DNA of 64,000 nucleotides from Candidatus Kurthia intestinigallinarum (GTDB lineage Bacteria; Bacillota; Bacilli; Bacillales_A; Planococcaceae): positions 124,001-188,000 of the forward strand of contig NZ_JTFC01000042.1 of the NCBI RefSeq assembly GCF_003991225.1. Reading direction: 5' to 3'. The notes under the pieces were generated by a model. The model saw only the letters and a list, made by a program, of their open reading frames with translations, had not been told where the DNA came from and did not search any database. Position 1 is the first letter of the stretch. Every line of letters starts with the position of its first letter. Position numbers and translations under genes: made by a program. Below, in pieces: positions 1 to 7,449 of the stretch.

Positions 1-2
1 TT

Positions 3-617
3 TTTATAAAATGGACGTGGCGAAATAATCGACAAATTGTATTATTTACAATTGTTTCACAGCTCATAGCACTTGCCCTCGCTCTCGTAACAGAAGACCA
101 ACGAATGCAAGGATTTGCTGATTTTCAATTCACCTCAATTTATTACAATCTAGTTCCACTTATCGTAGCCGGTTGCTTGAGTACGATGATGCTAGGAGCG
201 GCGCTGAAGCAGCAGCGTCTAGAGCCTTTTCAATTTCCAAAGCATGTGAAGCAAAGAGGAAGCATCGTTATAGCTGTGCTTTATAGTGCAGCCCTCACAC
301 TGGCGATTATTTTAACACGTTATGTCATCGGCATTTATTTCCTATTAATTGAGCCGGAACAAACGATTTTACGAGCGAATGAACAGGTATGGTTGCAGGC
401 AATGCTGCTATTTGTATGGTTGATGATGGCTTGTATACTGGGCTTTTTATACGCGATAAATAAAGTGTATGCATTTCTTGTGTGTATTGTTAGCTTAGTA
501 GCAATGATCGTCGTTGCACAATTGTTCGAGCATGTACTTTATATCGGAACGGCAAGTATCGCAGTTATTTTGGCAGCTGCACTTATTTGGATGATACGTC
601 AGGAGGAAGCGGTATGA
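3..617 (+). CDS. ABC-2-type membrane permease, C-terminal part
   Basis: The frame is already open at the first base, so the start lies upstream and about 204 residues are visible. They form six hydrophobic segments separated by short polar loops, as in ABC-2-type export permeases of about 220-250 residues. The protein resembles the product at 1266-1922 in segment layout and in a short F/L-P motif after the second segment. Its stop overlaps the next start (ATGA at 614), so it is the first visible gene of a four-gene run. The ATPase expected for such a transporter is not in the window and would have to lie upstream. Substrate unknown. Confidence 0.6.
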   Translation, partial: FIKWTWRNNRQIVLFTIVSQLIALALALVTEDQRMQGFADFQFTSIYYNLVPLIVAGCLSTMMLGAALKQQRLEPFQFPKHVKQRGSIVIAVLYSAALTLAIILTRYVIGIYFLLIEPEQTILRANEQVWLQAMLLFVWLMMACILGFLYAINKVYAFLVCIVSLVAMIVVAQLFEHVLYIGTASIAVILAAALIWMIRQEEAV

Positions 618-1276
618 CATTTCTAATTATGATTCTGTTACTCTTACTGCTCGGTGTCATCTTAAAATGGCACCCGGGCAAACGATTTATCGGGCTAATT
701 GTTGGACTATATGCCGTTGTGTTACTAGCGAGCCCCGTTATTTATCAGCTGTTAACGAAAGAGACGCCAATGTCCTATACAGTAGCACAGGTGAAAAATT
801 ATCAGCAGGAGCAGCAACAATTTTTAACAGATTTAGCGAGTGGCAAACGCGATGCATATGCTGATTTTCTACTTTATACGAAAACACTCGCCTATAAAAA
901 GGATTTATTTTATATGAATAGCGAAATCGAGGAACATCAAGTTTTGTATGTAGTAGAGGAGGCATCTGATTTAGAGGGTGAGGTAGAAGTAAGCATGTAC
1001 AAGCGTCCATCTTTAGTAGGCGATGTAGATGTCAGCGCTTTATACCCGGAGCCGACCATTCAATTTAAAAAAGATAAGTTGATTGTAAGAGGGCAGCAAG
1101 AAACACTCGACCTTACGGCAAAGGGCGTGACATTATTGCCGGTAGCATGGGACGAATCATACTATGATGGCAATAATAATCCATATGTGGCGTATGTACG
1201 TGTGCCGATGCATACACGCGTACTAGATCGTCATGATAAACAAATTTTTGAAGGAGGAGAAACGCATGACAACTAA
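614..1276 (+). CDS. Membrane-anchored accessory protein of ABC cassette, copy 1
   Basis: A 220-residue protein with two N-terminal hydrophobic segments (about 3-20 and 28-48) followed by a soluble, probably extracytoplasmic domain of about 165 residues rich in acidic and beta-prone sequence. I chose ATG 614 because AGGAGG lies at 601-606 and the ATG overlaps the TGA of the preceding permease; a longer frame from 587 lacks such a site. The gene is paralogous to 1919-2560 in anchor, Gln-rich linker and length. I do not recognise a named family. Its place between two permease genes suggests an accessory or sensing subunit of the same exporter. Confidence 0.6.
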   Translation: MTFLIMILLLLLLGVILKWHPGKRFIGLIVGLYAVVLLASPVIYQLLTKETPMSYTVAQVKNYQQEQQQFLTDLASGKRDAYADFLLYTKTLAYKKDLFYMNSEIEEHQVLYVVEEASDLEGEVEVSMYKRPSLVGDVDVSALYPEPTIQFKKDKLIVRGQQETLDLTAKGVTLLPVAWDESYYDGNNNPYVAYVRVPMHTRVLDRHDKQIFEGGETHDN

Positions 1277-1922
1277 TTATTATCGTATCCAGTGGAAGCA
1301 AACAACCGAGAAAATGCGTGGCTTCTTTATTATTTTAATAATCGTGCAATTATTTTTTAGCTTAAATTCAATCGCTGGACAATTCGGCGGTACGGTGGTG
1401 TATGCCATCTTCAATGCCAATACGACCTTCTTAGTAACATTACTAGCGATTTGCTTTGGCGCAATCAAGGTCGCGCAAATAGAGCCAACAGACGTCTTTC
1501 GTCTTCCTTTATCTGTGAAAATCCGTGTAGATAGCTTAATGCTTATGCTACTAGCGCTATATGGCAGTGTGACAGCATTACTTATTCCATACGTAGCTTA
1601 CGGCGGGAAGTATTCGGATGCCGCAACCTATTATGATACGACATTATTAACATCTGGTTATTTTTATAAAAATATGCTTATTTGCTTCCTGCTTATTTTA
1701 GCGGCGAGCATGTGGAGCTATACCGTTAGATTATTGAAACAATCGAAACAATGGATGTGGGTAAGTATTTATATGGTGACGATTATTCTTTGTGTGGTTG
1801 CTTACATATACAGTATTGGGCATTTATTCACATCATGGCAGTGGCTTGGCTTTAGCGCGATGCTACTCGTCGTAGAATTTGGCTTTTTACAATGGCGCTT
1901 TAAGGGGGCAATGGCAAAATGA
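1266..1922 (+). CDS. ABC-2-type membrane permease, second copy
   Basis: A 218-residue protein with about six hydrophobic segments, matching the layout of the permease that enters the window at base 3. The start is ATG 1266, eight bases after AAGGAGGAG; it overlaps the end of the preceding gene by 11 bases, implying translational coupling. A Trp near residue 10 inside a basic N-terminus, followed by a long hydrophobic stretch, is shared with the first permease. It is probably the second half of a heterodimeric ABC-2 permease. The assignment rests on topology and context, not on a catalytic motif. Confidence 0.6.
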   Translation: MTTNYYRIQWKQTTEKMRGFFIILIIVQLFFSLNSIAGQFGGTVVYAIFNANTTFLVTLLAICFGAIKVAQIEPTDVFRLPLSVKIRVDSLMLMLLALYGSVTALLIPYVAYGGKYSDAATYYDTTLLTSGYFYKNMLICFLLILAASMWSYTVRLLKQSKQWMWVSIYMVTIILCVVAYIYSIGHLFTSWQWLGFSAMLLVVEFGFLQWRFKGAMAK

Positions 1923-2560
1923 GTCATATAAGTGTTTTTGGTTTTATTTTCTTAATCGTTCTTGTGTTGGTTGTGGCCCTTGTTTCGCGTAAATTATTCA
2001 TTAAAATTCGCTTAGGCAAGTCGATTAAATGGATTGCTTTGGGCTATGTGGCCGTTTTACTGCTAGGTGCCATCCTTACTTCGATATCAGAGCCGACAGC
2101 TAAGCAGGTATCAGCGGAGCAGAGACAGCAAATGGATGCCTACAACAAACAATTATTACAGCAATTTAATAATAAAAAAATAATGATTCCTGAAGATAAT
2201 ATGTGGGTACAAGACGTCGATACTGCTGAAGAATATTATATTCATGAAAACGAGGAAGTTCGCTATAAAATCGTGCGCAGCAATAAACTGACAAATACCG
2301 TAGAAGGAAAAGTGTATTATTTGAAGTATGCAACGAAGCAAATGAATCTAACGGGTGAGCTTCCGAGTTTGATCATTGATGAAGGCGAAAATGAAGTGGA
2401 CATTAGACGAAAAGATATGCCGACCGTAAAAGTATTAACAGATCGCTTAGATTTTATTAAGGACGAAGGATTTCAGGTAGATGACGTAGAGGGTGACGTT
2501 TTTCAAGATGTGCTCGTGCTGCTTGAAGTACCGAAGAACTTAAACGTTGTAAAAGAATAA
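1919..2560 (+). CDS. Membrane-anchored accessory protein of ABC cassette, copy 2
   Basis: This 213-residue protein has two hydrophobic segments near the N-terminus (about 5-23 and 36-54), a Gln/Glu-rich linker, then about 150 soluble residues with many acidic side chains. It overlaps the preceding permease stop in an ATGA junction and ends seven bases before a strong terminator, so it closes the operon. Anchor, linker and length match the product at 614-1276, so the pair arose by duplication with its permease. The C-terminal domains have diverged clearly. Function unknown; an extracytoplasmic partner of the permeases is the natural guess. Confidence 0.6.
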   Translation: MSHISVFGFIFLIVLVLVVALVSRKLFIKIRLGKSIKWIALGYVAVLLLGAILTSISEPTAKQVSAEQRQQMDAYNKQLLQQFNNKKIMIPEDNMWVQDVDTAEEYYIHENEEVRYKIVRSNKLTNTVEGKVYYLKYATKQMNLTGELPSLIIDEGENEVDIRRKDMPTVKVLTDRLDFIKDEGFQVDDVEGDVFQDVLVLLEVPKNLNVVKE

Positions 2561-2566
2561 TGAAAA

Positions 2567-2596
2567 GGCATGATGCGCTTGCATCATGTCTTTTTT
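2567..2596 (+). terminator. Rho-independent terminator of ABC operon
   Basis: A 10-bp stem (2567-2576 with 2581-2590, one G-T pair) and a four-base loop are followed by six T residues. It ends the + strand operon and abuts the 3' end of the convergent VanZ-like gene. Confidence 0.85.
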
Positions 2597-3044
2597 AATT
2601 TGCGATAAATAATAATAGCGTAAGTCCAATAAAGGGTAGACCGATAATCATCGAGACCATCGCAACGGCTTTTTGTACATCAGCGAAGCATTTGCCGAGT
2701 ATCCAGGCCAGTCCCATACCGATTAGACCACCCATTGTATTTAATAGGAAATCATCGATGTCGGACGCACCGCGCGCGAAGATGTATTGAAAAATTTCAA
2801 TACAGAGGCTAGCTAGCATGACACCCCAAAGAGCCACTTGTTTATAGTGAATCATGAGGTAGATGCCAAGTGGAATAAATAATAGCACATTACCCCATAC
2901 ATTGATGTCTAGTGTCCCTTGTGCGTGAATCATATCAAAAGGCTGCAAGTTTACATTACGGTAATGGTCGCGTGATAAGAAAACCGTTTCGATAACTAAG
3001 CCGCCATAGCACAGCATCATCGCATAATAAAAAAATCGGTACAT
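2595..3044 (-). CDS. VanZ-like family membrane protein
   Basis: A 149-residue protein with about four membrane segments and the VanZ-family signature: an N-V-L-L-F-I-P-L-G segment around residue 52 and a later E-x-x-Q segment followed by an acidic D-I-D-D-x-x-x-N turn. The family takes its name from the teicoplanin-resistance accessory protein, but most chromosomal members are uncharacterised. The start follows a GAGG site seven bases upstream. It is transcribed alone, convergent with the ABC operon. No glycopeptide-resistance genes are nearby, so a resistance role should not be inferred. Confidence 0.8.
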   Translation of the reverse strand: MYRFFYYAMMLCYGGLVIETVFLSRDHYRNVNLQPFDMIHAQGTLDINVWGNVLLFIPLGIYLMIHYKQVALWGVMLASLCIEIFQYIFARGASDIDDFLLNTMGGLIGMGLAWILGKCFADVQKAVAMVSMIIGLPFIGLTLLLFIAN

Positions 3045-3208
3045 AAAAAAACCTCGTTTCTATGCTTATTATACTAGCGTATAAAAATGAAGAAATTCTT
3101 AAGAAAGTTCTGTAAAACAATGAAGATTGAACAGTGAATAAAAAAACTACAATAAAAAGAAATTAAATGATACAATGTTACTAGGACTAAAGAACGGAGG
3201 TTTTGTAG

Positions 3209-4051
3209 ATGATGGAAACAATTGTAGTGAATCGTTTAGAAGAGCTAGAACGCACATTACCGTTAATTGTCGATGTATTTGATGAGGGCTCGTTTTTTGC
3301 GATGACCGATTTGACACATACCGTTTGGGAGCATAATGGAGGAACATTTGATCAAAATAAAGTGCGTATGAGCAAACAACGTCCACTAAAATCAGATGAT
3401 ATTGTTTTTGATATTTTTCGTACACGCAAGAAAGTAATCGTTGATGTACCTGTTGAAAAATATGGTACGGCTTTTCGATTTATTGGTATTCCTATTTTTG
3501 ATGAGCGTAATCAGGTGATTGGAAGCTTAGGGATTTCGAAGCCGATTGAAGTACAAACGAAGCTGACAAAGGCGGCAGATATGGTTGCGAATTCGACAAC
3601 GAGTATTGCGGCGGCCGCAGAGGAAGTACAGGCCTCTTCATCTGAGTTCCAGCATCATATGGCTGGGCTTGAACAAGCACAAAAAGAGATGCTAGCGTAC
3701 ACAGAAAATACGAAAAAAATGCTACAAATGATTAATAATATCGCAAAAAGCACACGTATTTTAGGGCTGAATGCGGGGATTGAAGCGGCTCGCTCTGGCG
3801 AAGCAGGTAAAGGCTTTGCAGTTGTTGCAAGTGAAATTACGAAGCTAGCCAATCAATCAGCAGATTCGGTGACAGAAATTAACGATGTGATGGAAAATCT
3901 ACGTCAGCAAGTAATTGATATTTCAAAAACACTAAAAGATACTGTCGAAATTTCAACACAGCAGGGCATTGCAATTACAGCGATTGCCGATTCATTAGAG
4001 CAATTAACGAATGTCTCAGAAGAAGTAAATGAATTAGCGAAAAAAGTATAG
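3209..4051 (+). CDS. Soluble methyl-accepting chemotaxis-type protein
   Basis: A 280-residue receptor without membrane segments. Residues 1-120 form a PAS/GAF-like sensor domain and residues about 130-280 are a long coiled-coil signalling domain. The hairpin tip of bacterial chemoreceptors is present (I-L-G-L-N-A-G-I-E-A-A-R, then G-F-A-V-V-A), which contacts CheA and CheW. Length and layout match soluble receptors such as B. subtilis YfmS. A GGAGG at 3196-3200 sits eight bases before ATG 3209; a second ATG follows directly. It stands alone, with no other chemotaxis gene in the window. The ligand is unknown. Confidence 0.85.
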   Translation: MMETIVVNRLEELERTLPLIVDVFDEGSFFAMTDLTHTVWEHNGGTFDQNKVRMSKQRPLKSDDIVFDIFRTRKKVIVDVPVEKYGTAFRFIGIPIFDERNQVIGSLGISKPIEVQTKLTKAADMVANSTTSIAAAAEEVQASSSEFQHHMAGLEQAQKEMLAYTENTKKMLQMINNIAKSTRILGLNAGIEAARSGEAGKGFAVVASEITKLANQSADSVTEINDVMENLRQQVIDISKTLKDTVEISTQQGIAITAIADSLEQLTNVSEEVNELAKKV

Positions 4052-4057
4052 TTCAAA

Positions 4058-4098
4058 CATAAAAAGGGACGGCTCTTAGACGGGTTGTGCCTTTTTTT
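4058..4098 (+). terminator. Weak terminator after chemoreceptor gene
   Basis: An A-run and an imperfect hairpin (AAAAAGG near 4062 with CCTTTTTTT near 4092) end in seven T residues, just after the chemoreceptor stop. Confidence 0.5.
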
Positions 4099-4145
4099 GC
4101 GTTTCCCTATCTAGTTTTTTGTTATGATAGAGAAGAGGTGATTGT

Positions 4146-5615
4146 ATGAAACGTTCTACAAAGACAGGCCTGTTAGTAGGGCTTGTCGGCGTCATGACAG
4201 GCGTTGTGTGGTGGCAAATTCCAATTGAAAAAAGAACATATGGCTTATCACAAACGGCAATGACGACAGACTATACCGGTCTAATGCCGGAAAAGGTCGC
4301 ACAAATTAATGAGGTGAAGAAGCGAGAAGAGCTTGTTGCAATCGTAAAAGAGGCGCAAAAGGCGAAGCGCACCATTAGCATCGCGGGGCTTCAACACTCA
4401 CAAGGTGGACATACATACTATAAAGACGGAATTGTTATCGATATGCGCGCATTTAATCGTGTGCTATCGGTGAATGAACAGCAAAAAACCGTGAAGGTCG
4501 AAGCGGGTGCTAGCTGGATGGATGTGCAAGAGGCACTAGCGAAAAAAGGCTTGGCACTCCGAGTGACACAGTCGCAATCGATTTTTACAATAGGTGGCTC
4601 GCTCAGCGTCAATGCGCACGGACGAGATATTCGCTATGGCTCGATGGCCAGTACGGTACGTGAGCTGACAATTGTGAATGCACAGGGCGAATTTGAAACG
4701 TTAAAACGAGGCCGAGATGACGAGCGCCTACAGTATATTTTAGGTGGCTATGGTTTATTTGGCGTTATTGTTGATGTGACGCTCGATGTGACAGACAATA
4801 CCGTTTATACGATGCATACGACTGAAATGAAGATGGCGGATTATGCACCACATATGCGTAGTATTTTAAAAGATGACCGCATTGCCATGCATTATGCGCG
4901 TATTAGTGTGGCGCCGAATAGCTTTTTAGAGGATGTGTATACGATTGATTATGAAAAAATGGAAGCGATTGATCACACCTCACCGTTAAAAGGTGAAAGC
5001 TCTGAGCGTTTGAGTAAACTCGGGCTTGATTTAGGACGTCAAGGCGGTGCGCTTGAAAATGGTTTCTGGCAATTGCAGCGCGGCTATATGAAGTTAATTG
5101 ATGATAAAGAAATTAATCGTAATGATGCGATGCGCTCTGAGTCTACCTTTATGGAATATACCAAACCGGGGCGCGTAGAGGTACTTCAGGAATTTTTCGT
5201 ACCACTAGATGAATTTGAAGCCTATGTGAACGAGCTTCAGCAAGTGCTGCCGCATGATGATAAAAAGAATGATGTGAAAGTACATAATATTACACTGCGC
5301 TATGTTGCAAAAGATGACGCAACGGCGCTGAACTATGCGACGGATGACATGATGGGCTTCGTTGTACTGCTGCAACATGGTACATCCGAGCAGTCGATTG
5401 AGGAGGCCAAGACCTTGATTCGTCAATGGACAGATGTGACATTAAAGCATGAAGGGACGTATTATTTACCGTATTATCCATACCAGACGACCGACCAGTT
5501 TAAAAAGGCGTATCCAAATGCCGCTAGTGTGTATGACGAAAAACAGCAGCAGGACCCAGATATTATTTTCCGCAATTATTTCTATGATAATTATGTGAAG
5601 CATGCCAATGACTAA
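4146..5615 (+). CDS. FAD-binding oxidase of the VAO/PCMH family
   Basis: A 489-residue protein. Residues 5-22 form a membrane anchor or uncleaved signal, followed by an FAD-binding PCMH domain (about 55-235) and a C-terminal substrate cap. A-G-L-Q-H-S at about residue 80 places a His where alditol- and gulonolactone-oxidase relatives bind FAD covalently, and the I-G-G-S-L-S-V-N-A-H-G stretch is the second FAD contact. Such enzymes oxidise alcohols or sugar lactones, but the substrate cannot be read here. The RBS is GAGGTGATT just before ATG 4146. The next gene overlaps its end by 14 bases, so the two are co-transcribed. Confidence 0.8.
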   Translation: MKRSTKTGLLVGLVGVMTGVVWWQIPIEKRTYGLSQTAMTTDYTGLMPEKVAQINEVKKREELVAIVKEAQKAKRTISIAGLQHSQGGHTYYKDGIVIDMRAFNRVLSVNEQQKTVKVEAGASWMDVQEALAKKGLALRVTQSQSIFTIGGSLSVNAHGRDIRYGSMASTVRELTIVNAQGEFETLKRGRDDERLQYILGGYGLFGVIVDVTLDVTDNTVYTMHTTEMKMADYAPHMRSILKDDRIAMHYARISVAPNSFLEDVYTIDYEKMEAIDHTSPLKGESSERLSKLGLDLGRQGGALENGFWQLQRGYMKLIDDKEINRNDAMRSESTFMEYTKPGRVEVLQEFFVPLDEFEAYVNELQQVLPHDDKKNDVKVHNITLRYVAKDDATALNYATDDMMGFVVLLQHGTSEQSIEEAKTLIRQWTDVTLKHEGTYYLPYYPYQTTDQFKKAYPNAASVYDEKQQQDPDIIFRNYFYDNYVKHAND

Positions 5616-6081
5616 GTGGCCGCTATTCATCACAGTCGGACAGGTAATTATTTTTCCGTATTATTTATTTTGGCTAAAAAATAGTACGTTAACCTTTTCA
5701 TTATTTGCACTTATTTTTGCGCTATTTTCCTTTGGTGCAGCACTTGGCTATCATCTCCAGCAAAAATGGACGATGCCAATTGCGTTGCCGATTGCGCTAC
5801 TCGGTATGATTTATATGCTGACATTAGATGTAGAGAGCCTCTATATCATTAGCGTGATGCAAGTAATACTCGGCTTTTTACAAGGCTATTTTCGTGCATG
5901 GCATGTCGGACAAGAAACCTATAAGCTACAAGTTGTATGGCACTATGTCATTGTCGGCTTAGCGATGGTGGCGTTATCAACTGTGACCATTGTAGTACCA
6001 CAGATTTTTGTCGCCATCTATGGTTTTATGCTCGTCATTTGTGCCATAGTAATGGCGCTTAAAAAGTGTAAGAAAAAATAA
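5602..6081 (+). CDS. Small polytopic membrane protein
   Basis: A 159-residue, very hydrophobic protein with about five membrane segments and a short basic C-terminal tail. I recognise no family. It starts inside the 3' end of the flavin oxidase gene (ATG 5602, or ATG 5608 two codons later), without a strong Shine-Dalgarno site, so translation is probably coupled to the oxidase. The anchor on the oxidase and this membrane partner suggest that they work together at the membrane, perhaps in electron or substrate transfer; that is inference from gene order only. Confidence 0.55.
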   Translation: MPMTKWPLFITVGQVIIFPYYLFWLKNSTLTFSLFALIFALFSFGAALGYHLQQKWTMPIALPIALLGMIYMLTLDVESLYIISVMQVILGFLQGYFRAWHVGQETYKLQVVWHYVIVGLAMVALSTVTIVVPQIFVAIYGFMLVICAIVMALKKCKKK

Positions 6082-6088
6082 CAACAAG

Positions 6089-6122
6089 CACATCCAGCAA
6101 GAAAATGTTGGATGTGTTTTTT
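6089..6122 (+). terminator. Rho-independent terminator
   Basis: An 11-bp stem (6089-6099 with 6106-6116, one G-T pair) and a six-base loop precede six T residues. It separates the oxidase pair from the tandem acidic genes. Confidence 0.85.
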
Positions 6123-6141
6123 ACAATAGGAGGGTTTTAAA

Positions 6142-6639
6142 GTGTTTAGTGTAGAAAGCTATGTAGAAGAAGTTAGATTTAATTTAGAGGAAAAATCAAA
6201 TGAGTTGATTGAATCTTTTAAGGGTTTAGAAAATGTTTGTTTTCCAGATGAGACGGCTGTTTTATTTGCGTGGGCATATTTTTCTTTAGATGATATTCAT
6301 CTTTTGTTAGAAGCACATGAAGATATGTTTAATTCGGTTGATCCGGTCGAAGATGATAGTGAATATACCTCTAGTGTAAAATTACTTACTAATTTTGCTC
6401 TCTATGATGAAGATTCAAAAAACTTTAATGAAAAAGAAGAAGAAATGTTTAGTGAGTTTTATAGCGACAATGGTTTAGAAGGAATTACTATAAAAGAATA
6501 TGGGCATTGGGTCAAAAAATGTTTTGATCAAGCAAAAATCACTTTTAATGTACCAATTTATTTTATGATTTTGGATGAAGATGAAGTGTTGAATTTGGTA
6601 ACAGGCAAATGGGAAGATCAAATGGAGATAGAGCTGTAA
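6142..6639 (+). CDS. Acidic cytosolic protein of unknown function, tandem copy 1
   Basis: A 165-residue, strongly acidic protein with no membrane segment or signal. The start is GTG 6142, seven bases after AGGAGGG. It is a clear paralogue of the next product: both have an N-terminal helix with a basic/acidic pattern, a Glu-Asp-Met-Phe centre, a D-x-x-S-E-Y motif, a W-V-K-K-C-F motif and the same C-terminal ending. I do not recognise the family. Small acidic tandem copies are common among immunity-type proteins, but no toxin gene is adjacent, so this remains a guess. Confidence 0.6.
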   Translation: MFSVESYVEEVRFNLEEKSNELIESFKGLENVCFPDETAVLFAWAYFSLDDIHLLLEAHEDMFNSVDPVEDDSEYTSSVKLLTNFALYDEDSKNFNEKEEEMFSEFYSDNGLEGITIKEYGHWVKKCFDQAKITFNVPIYFMILDEDEVLNLVTGKWEDQMEIEL

Positions 6640-6675
6640 AACAAAGATTTTCTTTAATTAATGAGGAGGACTCCG

Positions 6676-7176
6676 ATGTATCGTGTGAAAAAATATGTAA
6701 AAACAATTCAAAAAAACTTAGATAAGCAAACAGAAACATTAGTAAATGCGTTTAAAAACGTAGAAAATCTGAAATTCCCAGCAGATGCTAAGGTATTAAT
6801 TGTCGTTTCATCGATGGATGATTTGAGTGATGAACAATTTGAAATTTATTTAGCGGTTAATGAGGATATGTTTGATAGTGTTGATGCAGTTGATGATAAT
6901 AGTGAATATAGTGATGGTGTTTATTTAGTTGATTCTGCTATCTTGTATAAAGAATTTGATACAGGTAAGCAGTTAGAACAATTTGTTGATTTTTTTGAAA
7001 AGAATGATTTAGAAGAAATTACAATGAAAGAGGTTAGTGACTGGGTAAAAAAATGCTTTGACCTTGCACAAGTTACATTACCTTTACCTATTTATTTTAG
7101 ATTTACAGATGAAGAAGATGCGCTAAATCTAGTAACAGGCAAATGGGAAGAAGATCAAATGGAGATAGAGCTGTAA
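6676..7176 (+). CDS. Acidic cytosolic protein of unknown function, tandem copy 2
   Basis: A 166-residue paralogue of the preceding product. AGGAGG at 6664-6669 lies six bases before ATG 6676; the in-frame ATG 6661 overlaps that site and is an unlikely start. It shares with copy 1 the W-V-K-K-C-F motif, an L-P-I-Y-F-type strand and an almost identical final segment from G-K-W-E to E-I-E-L; the DNA there is also nearly identical, with one extra codon. The 36-base gap and lack of a terminator between the two argue for one transcript. Function unknown. Confidence 0.6.
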   Translation: MYRVKKYVKTIQKNLDKQTETLVNAFKNVENLKFPADAKVLIVVSSMDDLSDEQFEIYLAVNEDMFDSVDAVDDNSEYSDGVYLVDSAILYKEFDTGKQLEQFVDFFEKNDLEEITMKEVSDWVKKCFDLAQVTLPLPIYFRFTDEEDALNLVTGKWEEDQMEIEL

Positions 7177-7202
7177 ATATAATGGATGGTCGAGAGTAAC
7201 GT

Positions 7203-7243
7203 AAAGCACATTCCGCGAAAAAAGCGTGGTATGTGCTTTTTTT
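7203..7243 (+). terminator. Rho-independent terminator
   Basis: A stem of about 13 bp (AAAGCACAT... with ...ATGTGCTTT, imperfect near the loop) ends in a long T-run at 7237-7243, just after the second tandem gene. Confidence 0.85.
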
Positions 7244-7322
7244 AATCCTTTTTTTAATAATAACGGGCTGCTCCTTTAAGAAGGTCACAGTAGTAAGGGG
7301 TCTGTTTTTAATTTTTTGTAAA

Positions 7323-7339
7323 GAATAGTTAGACTATTC
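7323..7339. promoter_or_regulatory. Short inverted repeat upstream of nuclease gene
   Basis: GAATAGT and ACTATTC flank a three-base centre about 110 bases upstream of the nuclease start. It could be an operator. The surrounding leader is AT-rich and holds no clear sigma-A promoter that I can fix. Confidence 0.3.
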
Positions 7340-7449
7340 TGCCTACAAAGCTTTACAAATAATACGGTCTATAGCTACTTACATTTATGTATAAATTTTT
7401 GTAAAATACTAACAAGCTTTGTATCTTTTTTTATGAGGAGGACTTTCTA

